A DNA stretch of 64,000 bases from a virus. The notes beneath the pieces are model-generated. The model had not been told where the DNA came from and ran no database searches. It saw nothing but the letters and a program-made list of their open reading frames with translations. The position numbers and the translations under genes are program-made. The stretch covers positions 1 through 64,000 of the IMG/VR virus record IMGVR_UViG_3300010391_000174; one strand, given 5' to 3'. Shown here one piece after another: positions 8,212-17,160 of this stretch; position 1 is the first letter of the stretch; every line of letters begins with the position of its first letter.

Positions 8212-11200
8212 TTATTGAATATTAAAATTATACATTGAAATGTACTGTACTTTTTTCTCAGTATCAATAATATCCGCAGCAGCAACAAGTTGTCCTGAAG
8301 ACATTGCACTAATATTTGTTTCATCGGATTCACCACCATCAAAGCCAATGAAAGCAATTGGACTTTTTACTCTTGGTACTGGATATCTCATTATTTTTGT
8401 TCCAGAAAAACTGGTCGTCATCTTATTTGCGCTAATATCGTGTTCAACACTCAAAATAATATATGCACCATTAAATAATGGAACATTTTCTAATTGAAAA
8501 TATTGTGTTGGTTGAATCATAGCATTTCCTAAACCAGTTATTGTTGCTTTATATGACCTATTTTCATATAGATTATATAAATTCTGTCCTTTTGGTACTG
8601 GTGAATATTCTTTATTATCACCAGCTAATCTCGATAATATTTGAATACTTTCGTTTGTTTCTGGATATTCTTTACTATCAATTTTAATACTGGAAAACAT
8701 TGATTGATTTTGTTCACCAAATCTAACCCTGAATGCTCGTACATCTCTATATGGAAAGTCTTGATTATTAACCACCTGATTATCATCATCTTGATTTGGA
8801 GGACAAGGTTGTGTTGTAAAATCTTTTGCATTAGTGTTACCTAAATCAACAATACCATCATCAGTAAAACCATTTCCAACATTTGTGGGATAACTTGATG
8901 TACCACCTATGTACATACATACGAAAGCTGGACGTTTATCAATTTTACCGCTTGTATCAATTCTAAATGCATCTTTCCATGATTCTTTACCGACAATAAA
9001 ATTTTGTAGTGGAAAGAATTCAAATCCATTTAACGATAATAATTGAGAAAGTGCACTAAATACAGTAACATTTGGGTCATCAAATAATTGTATGAGTAAT
9101 TCGGCATTAAGTATTGTATCTCCAATCGGATTCATTGCTCTATCTACAAAAACAAACGAATCAATTAATGCTTTACCAGCAACATTAAATGGATATCCAT
9201 GAATACCAATTACTGTAGGTCCTGAAATCCATTTATCATTAATGTTTTTAAATGAATAATATGTTTGGGTAATAATATCATTATCAGCTTTCTTTTTATT
9301 ATCTTCTTCTTCTTGTTTCTTTACTTCATTTTCTTTTGAAACAATTTCACCATAAAGTTTAGATAAAAATATTTTAAAATATTCATCATTAACTGCCTTA
9401 TTGGTATTAACAGCATTTAAAGATTTAAGCGAAACATAACCAACCGGATACACATCTGTCATCTTAAATGTATTCTGACTGAATACTATAATGTTAGTTC
9501 TTTCAATTAATGGTTGAAGTATACCTTTGTAATGTATTCCTTGTTCATCAGTTTTTGGATTTAAAAATTTCTCATATACTTTAGATTTATTTTCATCACT
9601 ATTTTTCACATCATTATATAATGTTTGAAATCTTGATAAAAGAATATAATAATCACCACTATCAGCACCATTAGCATAATAATCACTAAATGCTTGTTGA
9701 AGTAATTGTTTATCTTTTACGGATAAATATTTATTAACATCTGAATAATCCGCAAAAATTAACATATAAATATCATTAAATAGTTTTCCAGTACCACTAT
9801 GAAAAAAATTAATCACATCATTAATCCAATTATTTTCTTTTGCATCAATTAATGCTCCAAAATATAACGGTAAAAATTTAGGTACTTGAATTGCTGCAGG
9901 AATACTAAATATTAATTTATTTAAATTATTGGGAAATTGATTAAAAAATCCTGTTGCATGACCAAAACATGAAAGGATAAATAATGCACTTAATTTAGAC
10001 GGTGCTGCAATTATTTCATTATAAATAATATCATCAAAATATTGTTGAGGATTATCTCCATAAAGTTTCGATAATTGATTTGACCACGTACCAACAATAT
10101 TTTGAAATTTTGCCAAATTTTGTACATCCCTGCCAAATGCATCGCCAAATACTTTATTACCACCGCTTAATAAATTTGTAATTGATAGATTATAATTTGG
10201 ATTTAAATTTATTAAAAATCTTGTAATTAAATTATTTCCATCGTTATCATTAACATTATCATTAGTTTCATTACCTTTTTTATCGATTTGTATGTCTTCA
10301 ACATATTGTATATTTTCTTTTGTAAATTCATAATAAATTTCTTTAAATCTTCCAGCAAAAATTTCGGCAAAAAAACCTTTTTGAACGTTACTTTTAAATT
10401 TATCTACAGGTTTATCTGATGATGCTTCAATTGTTTGTTTTACAATTGGTTGTTCATAAATATTAAGTCCTTCATATTCTGGATTGTATTTATCAACATA
10501 CGCTCTTTTTGTATCAGATACACTTATTGATTCAATAGCATCATCATCAAAATCATAAAATTTACCGGCATTATTATTTAATTCACGATAAAATTTATCG
10601 ACATTATCTTTATTATTTTCGGCAAACGTTTTTAAATTGTTACCATATGTAGTATTATTTATTGATGATGCTAAATTAACTGCTTCTGATTCTGCGTATA
10701 ATTTAATATATGCTTTATCTGCGCCATCTCTTTTTCCATTAATTGTATTGTAAAAACTATTTGGAATTGAATTTTGTGATAATACATAGAATCTTTGTAA
10801 AACTATTTTAAGAATCTGCGACAATTTACTGTCTTGAGACGTATTTACAGAACCAGTTGTTGTGTCAACATCAATATATGGACTTTTTGAATCATCAGTT
10901 CCAAGAGTAGAATCAAATGGAGAAATTGGTAACCATTCTCGACTACCATCAGCATTTTCAGCATTTCTCATATCACTTAACTTTTCCCATCTTTGCTGAG
11001 TAAAAAATGTATCCACAAAATCATTAATAAATTGTATTTCAGGAAATGGTGTTCGTTTACTTAATTCAATTGGTGCTATCCTTTCTTCCTTATTTCCACC
11101 AGACACCACTTTTTCTCTATCAACGATAAGTGGAAATGCATATATCTTATTTTCTATACCGTCACGAAAATCGACAAAATTATCGCCAAGAATAATAGCT

Positions 11201-12732
11201 TTATTTGTGGCATCATTATGATTTTTTTCTGCTTCTGTTGATGCAGTACGTAATAGTTCGAAAAATGTATCAACATCATCCAATATGATTTTAAAAATAT
11301 TATAAATAGTTGGTAGCATTCCCAATCTTTCTGCAACCAAACTATTGATTTTAGCTGCAAGATTTTTTGAAATATTTAATTTTTCTTTATTTAATTGAAT
11401 TTTTTGTTTATATATATTAACATAATAATCAGTAACATCAAGTCCAACATATTTTGTTGTTGCAGCACCTTTTTTATTATTTTGAATATCGTAGGAATTA
11501 TCAAATTCAACTGTTGATGTTTGTGATTTTAACACTGCTTTATTTGCGCCAAGAATTTCACTTGTTCTATTTACCAATTTATTTTGATAATCAATTAAAC
11601 CAGAATTCATTATCTGTAATTTAACTGGGTCAGTTGAAAGGACAGGTCCTAAATTAAGTTTAACTGGAAATACAACAATAAGTCTATCAACGATAGTTGC
11701 TGGTGCACCTTCTACTCCAAGTCCCTTTATTTTTTCATTATATTCAAATAAACCATGTAGTTGTGTTATAGTATCTTCACCATCTTCTGTGACATCATCT
11801 TGTCTTAATATAAATGATTTTTTTGAAGTTTTTGTTATTAAATATGGCGTACCAATTTGTTTTAATACAATATCTTCTTGATAGTTTGCTAAAATAGATA
11901 TTATAGAATCAACACCATTTATGGTTTTTATTGTACTATCGTATTTTTTACTATCAATATCTGTTTTAATTTTATCTGCAACACCAGTATATAAATTTTT
12001 TAATTTTAGAATTAGTTGATAAGTATTTTGGGGTTTATTACTTGTTTCTGGTGATATATTATCGGCAGGTATTATCAAAGGAGAATTAATGATATATCTA
12101 AGTAATATATCAGTAAGGGGAGCATATGTAACAGCTATGAATTGTGCGTCAATAATAAAATTTCCAGTATCTGATTGAAATTCTGAAGTATATTTTACCA
12201 AATGTAATTGATATGATAATGTTTTACCATAATATCCTTTGATAGATAATTCAAAAATTGGTGGTGGAAAGTCAAAAAGTATTCTATAGGGCGAACTTTC
12301 TTGATTAAAGAATGATAATCCTCTTATATCAATAAACTGTATATTAACTTGTGGTACAAATGAAGAATTTATAACGACCTTAATGTTGTTTATACCAAAA
12401 CTCTCGTATTGTGTGTAATTACCCGTACTACCATCATAATAATTTGTAGTAAATTTTAAATAATTCGGATTATTATCATCTTGATTTTGATTTACACCCA
12501 ATAAATTAACTTCTTTTGGCTTTTCGAAACCAGTTTTGAATACGCCCTGACTAACATTACCGTCATTTGTTGTTACAATAACAGTTCTACCTTTACTTTT
12601 TGCCTTCAATTCGGCAAATATATACATATCTTGATATTGTGGAATACCATTTACAAATGGAATTCCATTATTATCAATTATTGTATTTATGTTAACACTA
12701 TTAGGGTCAATTAGATTTACATTACTTGCCAT
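8212..12732 (-). CDS. Large virion structural protein, probably baseplate hub or tail-tip
   Basis: 1506 residues, the longest protein of the window. The N-terminal 250 residues and the C-terminal part (Asn-Val-Pro-Leu-Phe-Asn-Gly-Ala-Tyr followed by Val-Glu-His-Asp-Ile) have the beta-rich character of tail hub proteins. The middle is Asn/Asp/Lys-rich. No membrane segment or enzyme motif is seen, apart from a Lys/Glu coiled-coil stretch near residues 1130-1155. A late motif lies 25 bases before the ATG and the cell-wall lytic protein follows directly, consistent with a penetration complex. The exact counterpart in T4 is uncertain. Confidence 0.7.
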   Translation of the reverse strand: MASNVNLIDPNSVNINTIIDNNGIPFVNGIPQYQDMYIFAELKAKSKGRTVIVTTNDGNVSQGVFKTGFEKPKEVNLLGVNQNQDDNNPNYLKFTTNYYDGSTGNYTQYESFGINNIKVVINSSFVPQVNIQFIDIRGLSFFNQESSPYRILFDFPPPIFELSIKGYYGKTLSYQLHLVKYTSEFQSDTGNFIIDAQFIAVTYAPLTDILLRYIINSPLIIPADNISPETSNKPQNTYQLILKLKNLYTGVADKIKTDIDSKKYDSTIKTINGVDSIISILANYQEDIVLKQIGTPYLITKTSKKSFILRQDDVTEDGEDTITQLHGLFEYNEKIKGLGVEGAPATIVDRLIVVFPVKLNLGPVLSTDPVKLQIMNSGLIDYQNKLVNRTSEILGANKAVLKSQTSTVEFDNSYDIQNNKKGAATTKYVGLDVTDYYVNIYKQKIQLNKEKLNISKNLAAKINSLVAERLGMLPTIYNIFKIILDDVDTFFELLRTASTEAEKNHNDATNKAIILGDNFVDFRDGIENKIYAFPLIVDREKVVSGGNKEERIAPIELSKRTPFPEIQFINDFVDTFFTQQRWEKLSDMRNAENADGSREWLPISPFDSTLGTDDSKSPYIDVDTTTGSVNTSQDSKLSQILKIVLQRFYVLSQNSIPNSFYNTINGKRDGADKAYIKLYAESEAVNLASSINNTTYGNNLKTFAENNKDNVDKFYRELNNNAGKFYDFDDDAIESISVSDTKRAYVDKYNPEYEGLNIYEQPIVKQTIEASSDKPVDKFKSNVQKGFFAEIFAGRFKEIYYEFTKENIQYVEDIQIDKKGNETNDNVNDNDGNNLITRFLINLNPNYNLSITNLLSGGNKVFGDAFGRDVQNLAKFQNIVGTWSNQLSKLYGDNPQQYFDDIIYNEIIAAPSKLSALFILSCFGHATGFFNQFPNNLNKLIFSIPAAIQVPKFLPLYFGALIDAKENNWINDVINFFHSGTGKLFNDIYMLIFADYSDVNKYLSVKDKQLLQQAFSDYYANGADSGDYYILLSRFQTLYNDVKNSDENKSKVYEKFLNPKTDEQGIHYKGILQPLIERTNIIVFSQNTFKMTDVYPVGYVSLKSLNAVNTNKAVNDEYFKIFLSKLYGEIVSKENEVKKQEEEDNKKKADNDIITQTYYSFKNINDKWISGPTVIGIHGYPFNVAGKALIDSFVFVDRAMNPIGDTILNAELLIQLFDDPNVTVFSALSQLLSLNGFEFFPLQNFIVGKESWKDAFRIDTSGKIDKRPAFVCMYIGGTSSYPTNVGNGFTDDGIVDLGNTNAKDFTTQPCPPNQDDDNQVVNNQDFPYRDVRAFRVRFGEQNQSMFSSIKIDSKEYPETNESIQILSRLAGDNKEYSPVPKGQNLYNLYENRSYKATITGLGNAMIQPTQYFQLENVPLFNGAYIILSVEHDISANKMTTSFSGTKIMRYPVPRVKSPIAFIGFDGGESDETNISAMSSGQLVAAADIIDTEKKVQYISMYNFNIQ

Positions 12733-12748
12733 TCTATTGATTTTAAAT

Positions 12749-12758
12749 ATAAATACCT
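12749..12758 (-). promoter_or_regulatory. Late-type promoter motif GGTATTTATA (minus strand)
   Basis: Sense-oriented to the 1506-residue gene, about 25 bases before its ATG. Confidence 0.6.
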
Positions 12759-12803
12759 CTCAATGTAAAATGTAAAATTAATGGGTCTAATCAACATATT
12801 TAA

Positions 12804-12813
12804 ACTATTTATT
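12804..12813 (+). promoter_or_regulatory. Variant late motif ACTATTTATT
   Basis: One mismatch from consensus, 22 bases before the ATG at 12827; divergent from the minus-strand motif at 12749-12758. Confidence 0.45.
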
Positions 12814-12826
12814 AGAAAGTAAAAAA

Positions 12827-13324
12827 ATGATATTATTACAAACATTATTAACCATTAACTATCCTATTTGGCAAAATGTATTCTTTTATTTATTTATTGG
12901 ATTGGCAATCCTTACAATGATTGCTGCTCTTATAATTACAAAAAGAATAGCTAAAAAAATTACAGAAGTGAAAATAATGCAACAACAACATGCTGCAAAG
13001 ATAGACTTAATAAGAAAAGAACATTCAGAGATATCAGAAATAATAAGATTGGAAATGCTCAAACGTGAGGATGAAAGAATTCATCAATGGATTGAATCTG
13101 AAAAAGAAACATTACATGTTTTGAATGGTGTTTCAACATTATTGGATTTGAACGAAAAAGTTGGTAGAGTAGACTCCAATAAAATTATGAAAAAACTTGA
13201 TGAGATTCATGAAAAAGTGGAAAATTTAACTGATTTTAATGAAGTATTGGCGATAATTAAAGAAAGGGTTGAAATATTATCGGTAATTAAAGAAAATATT
13301 GAAAAATTAACAAAATCTGAATAA
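12827..13324 (+). CDS. Membrane-anchored coiled-coil protein
   Basis: 165 residues. A hydrophobic segment at about residues 17-40 is followed by Lys-Arg (stop transfer) and a long Glu/Lys/Ile heptad-rich coiled coil to the C-terminus. This layout (one anchor plus a coiled coil) resembles spanins or tail-associated anchors, but there is no lysis cassette next to it, so the function is open. It precedes a 51-codon gene and the prohead protease. Confidence 0.65.
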   Translation: MILLQTLLTINYPIWQNVFFYLFIGLAILTMIAALIITKRIAKKITEVKIMQQQHAAKIDLIRKEHSEISEIIRLEMLKREDERIHQWIESEKETLHVLNGVSTLLDLNEKVGRVDSNKIMKKLDEIHEKVENLTDFNEVLAIIKERVEILSVIKENIEKLTKSE

Positions 13325-13336
13325 TTTTTAAGCCTT

Positions 13337-13492
13337 ATGATAAAAATGAAAAAACTTAAGGAAGTTAATTCAATGCTTAATAATGTATTAAATAAATTAG
13401 AAACTCAAATGTTTATCGAAAATATTAATGACATTAAAGACAAGAAGATTAGTGAAGAAAAGCCAGAACACATTGTTGAGATAAAACAATAA
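13337..13492 (+). CDS. Small helical protein, 51 residues
   Basis: ATG 13337 to TAA 13490-13492. Highly charged with Leu/Ile/Met spacing of an amphipathic helix over residues 5-35. It lies 12 bases after the coiled-coil gene and ends 31 bases before the protease, in the same direction. Small head-core proteins occupy similar places in T4-like phages, but no homology is recognised. Confidence 0.5.
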   Translation: MIKMKKLKEVNSMLNNVLNKLETQMFIENINDIKDKKISEEKPEHIVEIKQ

Positions 13493-13497
13493 TTAAC

Positions 13498-13507
13498 ACT
13501 ATTTATA
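13498..13507 (+). promoter_or_regulatory. Variant late motif ACTATTTATA
   Basis: One mismatch from consensus, 26 bases before the protease ATG. Confidence 0.5.
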
Positions 13508-13523
13508 TAAAAGATAATATATT

Positions 13524-15428
13524 ATGAGTAAGATATTACAAGCGGGCGAAACTGGATTTGGAATTCTGATAGAATCAGATGCTGGCTATATAAACACTGA
13601 AATCAATAAAGATATTCTCAATGAGAATTTCGAATTAAAACCAAATGAACCCGTATTAGTTAATTGTATTTTACAGAAATGGGGAGTAAAAAATAAAAAT
13701 GGTCGCATCTATCCCAAAGATGTATTAGTACCACAAGTTAATGAATATCAACAATTAGTTAGTACCAATAGTGCTGTATCAGAAGCAGACCATCCTGACT
13801 GTGTAAATGCTTCCGAATCAATGATTTGTACAAAAAATGGTTGGAAATGGTTTAATGATATTTCAAATAATGAAGAAATATTAACACTTAATACCATTAC
13901 AAATCAAATTGAACCACAAAAAATTGATAAGAAAATTTATTTAGATTATAAAGGTAAAATGTATAAATTTTCTGGTCAAAATATTGATTTAACAGTAACT
14001 GGTAATCATAGGTTTTTGCTTGAAAATAGAATGGGTAGGAGAGAATATTATTTTGCAAAAGATATTTTTGAAAACAAATATAATATTTTTTCTTCTGGTC
14101 AGTATAAATTATTAAAAACGGGTAAGTGGATTGGTCAATATGATAAGTATTTTATGTTAAATGGTGTTGAGCAAAATATTTTTAGTTTTAATATGAAACA
14201 TGATTTAATTGAAAAATATAAACAACCAATTAATATAAAATCTGAAGATTGGTTTGCATTCATGGGAATATATTTAGCAGAAGGACATTGTGGTGGCACA
14301 AAGTCTAATCAATATAAATTAAAGGGATATGATGTAGTTATTACGCAAAAAAATGAAGAAAAAAAGAAAATTATTATAAACCTATTAAATAAATTGCCTT
14401 TTAATTATTGGATTGATGAACATGATGATGGAAAATACCAATATCATATAGCAGATGCAAGATTATATAATTATTTGTTTCCATTGGGATATTCACATAA
14501 TAAATATATTCCAATTGAATTAAAGCAAGCATCTTTTGATTTATTAAAAATATTGTTCAAGTGGTTTGAATTAGGTGATGGAAGATTAGTAAAAAATAAA
14601 ATAACTGGTAAAATACATAAAGAATCAGTTTTCTCAACATCAAAACAATTAATTGAAGACTTGCATGAAGTTTTAATTAAAATTGGTGGTTGCGGTAATA
14701 TTAATACTTATCAACCAAAAGACAGAGAAATTATTGACCATAAAATGTTAAAAAAAGAAATGGTTCTTTCAGATGGAACTGTTGAATATATTAATGAAAC
14801 TATTAATAATAAAAGATTAATTAAATCTGAAAATAGTCATATTCAATATAATTTAAATATTTCAAGAACAAAAAACATTTATTTGGATAAAAGAAGTATA
14901 AAAATAACTGAGATTGATTTTAATGGTGATATTGCTTGTGTTAGAGTTAAAAACGGTAACTTTTTAGTTAAAGTAAATGGCAAGTCACATTGGACAGGTA
15001 ATTCAAGTATTATTTCGTTACAGAATATCTCACATATGATTACAAAAATGTGGTGGGGTAAAGGCACAGAAGAAAATGTATTGTTTGGACAACTTAAAAT
15101 AATTGTATCACCGGGATACATTAAATATGGTGTTGTTTCAGTTGTAGGCGATAAAATTGTTCTTTATTTACAAAATAAAATAAAGATGGGCGTTTCTTCT
15201 CGTGGTGTTGGTACACTTAAAGAAATTAATGGTGAAAATCTTGTTCAAAATGATTTTGAACTTATTGGTTTTGACTTAGTTGCTACTCCAAGTACTCCGG
15301 GTGCTTATTTGTTTCCAGATAAGCAAAGTAGTGTGGGTTTTGAAGAAAACTATGTAAATAAAAATGGTATATATCTTAAAGAAGAGGATAACAAGCTATT
15401 AACAGCTTTAAATAAATTTTTACTTTAA
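13524..15428 (+). CDS. Prohead core protease (gp21-like) interrupted by an intein
   Basis: 634 residues as translated. Residues 1-92 and 494-634 join to a 233-residue protease, close to T4 gp21 in size. The joined sequence has the family's Ala-Asp-His-Pro motif (His90), then Ser-Ser-Ile-Ile-Ser-Leu and Met-Gly-Val-Ser-Ser-Arg-Gly, containing the expected catalytic His and Ser regions. The enzyme should mature the prohead by cleaving scaffold and capsid proteins. An intein sits between Asp92 and the following Ser, inside the most conserved motif, so the protease would be inactive until splicing. Scaffold and capsid genes follow. Confidence 0.9.
   Translation: MSKILQAGETGFGILIESDAGYINTEINKDILNENFELKPNEPVLVNCILQKWGVKNKNGRIYPKDVLVPQVNEYQQLVSTNSAVSEADHPDCVNASESMICTKNGWKWFNDISNNEEILTLNTITNQIEPQKIDKKIYLDYKGKMYKFSGQNIDLTVTGNHRFLLENRMGRREYYFAKDIFENKYNIFSSGQYKLLKTGKWIGQYDKYFMLNGVEQNIFSFNMKHDLIEKYKQPINIKSEDWFAFMGIYLAEGHCGGTKSNQYKLKGYDVVITQKNEEKKKIIINLLNKLPFNYWIDEHDDGKYQYHIADARLYNYLFPLGYSHNKYIPIELKQASFDLLKILFKWFELGDGRLVKNKITGKIHKESVFSTSKQLIEDLHEVLIKIGGCGNINTYQPKDREIIDHKMLKKEMVLSDGTVEYINETINNKRLIKSENSHIQYNLNISRTKNIYLDKRSIKITEIDFNGDIACVRVKNGNFLVKVNGKSHWTGNSSIISLQNISHMITKMWWGKGTEENVLFGQLKIIVSPGYIKYGVVSVVGDKIVLYLQNKIKMGVSSRGVGTLKEINGENLVQNDFELIGFDLVATPSTPGAYLFPDKQSSVGFEENYVNKNGIYLKEEDNKLLTALNKFLL
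13800..15002 (+). mobile_element. Intein with LAGLIDADG homing endonuclease (in the prohead protease)
   Basis: 401 codons from Cys (TGT 13800) to Asn (AAT 15000-15002), followed by a Ser as the +1 residue. The N-terminal splicing block begins with Cys. A Thr-Val-Thr-Gly-Asn-His motif matches block B. The C-terminal block ends in Asn-Gly-Lys-Ser-His-Trp-Thr-Gly-Asn. Two dodecapeptide motifs are visible (Met-Gly-Ile-Tyr-Leu-Ala-Glu-Gly and Lys-Trp-Phe-Glu-Leu-Gly-Asp-Gly), so the homing endonuclease looks intact. Penultimate Gly instead of His is a known variant that may slow Asn cyclisation. Confidence 0.9.
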
Positions 15429-15502
15429 GATGGTGAAATATAAGTATAATAATTGAGAATAGCAAGATTTTTGGTAAAAAATATACTTTTTTGTAAAGAT
15501 TA

Positions 15503-15512
15503 TGTATTTATA
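15503..15512 (+). promoter_or_regulatory. Late-type motif TGTATTTATA
   Basis: About 45 bases before the scaffold ATG; likely drives scaffold and capsid together, because no motif lies between them. Confidence 0.55.
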
Positions 15513-15548
15513 TAAAAATTATAGTATTAGATACTATTTGTTAACAAC

Positions 15549-17141
15549 ATGAAAGACGATAAAAAATCATCGATAATTAAAGAAGCTTTAACTGATTATA
15601 ATGCAATCATGGAAGCTGCAGATACTAATGCTAAAAATAAATTAGCGGAAGAATTTCCTGAAAAGTTTAAGGACTTATTAAAAGAAGAATTAGAAAATAA
15701 AAATAAATCAAAAAAAGAATCCTACAAAAAATTGGATGAAAGTAAAGAATCTGAAAAGTCAGATGATGTTGAATCAAATAAAGAATCTGTTATGAAGAAT
15801 CAAACTAAAGAGACCAAAAAGGTCGTAAAAGAAAATGCTGGAGAAGGTAAACCCTTCGATGAAAAAGCAAAAGAAGTGGCTAAAGTAGAAGAAGATGTTA
15901 AAATCACTGATACTGTTGGTAAAGGTGACCCATTTAAAGAAAAGGCAAAAAATGTCCAAAAAGTTGAAGAAACTGCTGGCGATGGTAAACCATTTGGCGA
16001 AAAGGCAAAAAAACCACTTCAAACCGAAGAATTTGATGTAACAGAACTCGATGTGAATAGTGTGGGTTCTGCTTTGGAAAATGCTGACCAAGAAGATGAA
16101 GTCATTACAATGGACGAAATCGAAAACGAAATTGCTAACATGGAAAATTTAGGTGAAGAATTAGAAGGAATTGAATCTTCCTCACCTTCATACATGGAAA
16201 AAGGCAATAAAGGTATAGCATTTGACCAACTTGTTAATATGAGAAATCAAATTGATGAAATGATTAAGGGTATGGGTAATGTTGAGGAAATGCATCAGGC
16301 AGGTCAGGAAACATTTGGTGGTACAGCACAAGTTGCTGGATTGCATAATGACGGTCCTACTGATAAGCTTATTGACGAAAAACCAGTTGAAGAAATGCAT
16401 CAAGGCAATTTCCCTCTCGATAAAATGCATCAAGGTAATTATGATAACAAGTTAATTGACGAAGAAAATCCGGTTACTGATATTACTGATGCTGATATTG
16501 AAGCAGTATTGGGTGCTGAAAAACCAGTTGAAGAAACTCATGGTGTAGATTATGCTAAGAGACGTAATGTAACTGGTAGACATTTACCACAGGCTGAATA
16601 TTTAAGCCAAGGTGAATTAGACCAATCACCTGAATGGGTTCAAGAAGCAAAGAAAAAACTTGGTGGTTTAATCGAAGAAAACAAAAAGTTAACTAAGAAA
16701 GTAAACGAAACTAAGAAATTCAGAGAATCGATGACAACTTTAGTTGAAAGCTACAAGTCCGCACTTGAAAAATATCGCAATCAATTGAAAGAAATGGCAA
16801 TATTCAATACCAATTTGGCACATGTAAATAACCTTTTGGTAAATGAAGAATTGGCATTAACTCAAGAAGATAAAATTAAAATTATCAACGAATTTAAAAA
16901 AGTTGATAGCATTACTACATCACAGAATAAGTATAAAGCATTCTTATCAGAAATGAAAGAAGGCAAAAAAACTTTAACCGAAGCTATTGAGACTAAAGTA
17001 GGTGCTTCTATACAGCCGTCTTCAAAGCAAAAACTTGATGAAGTAGTTGAAAAAACTGCCTACGAAAATGATGAGCATATTAAAAGAATGAAAAAGCTTA
17101 TTGAATACGTAGAACATAGAGGCAAAAAAAATAATCTTTAA
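15549..17141 (+). CDS. Prohead scaffold/core protein (gp22-like position)
   Basis: 530 residues, strongly charged, Glu/Lys-rich and largely helical, as expected of a scaffold cleaved by the prohead protease. Residues about 95-160 contain three degenerate 20-residue repeats built on Gly-Lys-Pro-Phe-x-Glu-Lys-Ala-Lys. Residues about 235-330 contain short repeats of Glu-Met-His-Gln-Gly and Lys-Leu-Ile-Asp-Glu. The C-terminal 180 residues are coiled-coil-like. It is about twice the length of T4 gp22. The protease lies upstream and the capsid gene 19 bases downstream. Assignment rests on position and composition. Confidence 0.75.
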   Translation: MKDDKKSSIIKEALTDYNAIMEAADTNAKNKLAEEFPEKFKDLLKEELENKNKSKKESYKKLDESKESEKSDDVESNKESVMKNQTKETKKVVKENAGEGKPFDEKAKEVAKVEEDVKITDTVGKGDPFKEKAKNVQKVEETAGDGKPFGEKAKKPLQTEEFDVTELDVNSVGSALENADQEDEVITMDEIENEIANMENLGEELEGIESSSPSYMEKGNKGIAFDQLVNMRNQIDEMIKGMGNVEEMHQAGQETFGGTAQVAGLHNDGPTDKLIDEKPVEEMHQGNFPLDKMHQGNYDNKLIDEENPVTDITDADIEAVLGAEKPVEETHGVDYAKRRNVTGRHLPQAEYLSQGELDQSPEWVQEAKKKLGGLIEENKKLTKKVNETKKFRESMTTLVESYKSALEKYRNQLKEMAIFNTNLAHVNNLLVNEELALTQEDKIKIINEFKKVDSITTSQNKYKAFLSEMKEGKKTLTEAIETKVGASIQPSSKQKLDEVVEKTAYENDEHIKRMKKLIEYVEHRGKKNNL

Positions 17142-17160
17142 AATTTAAAAAAACAATAAT

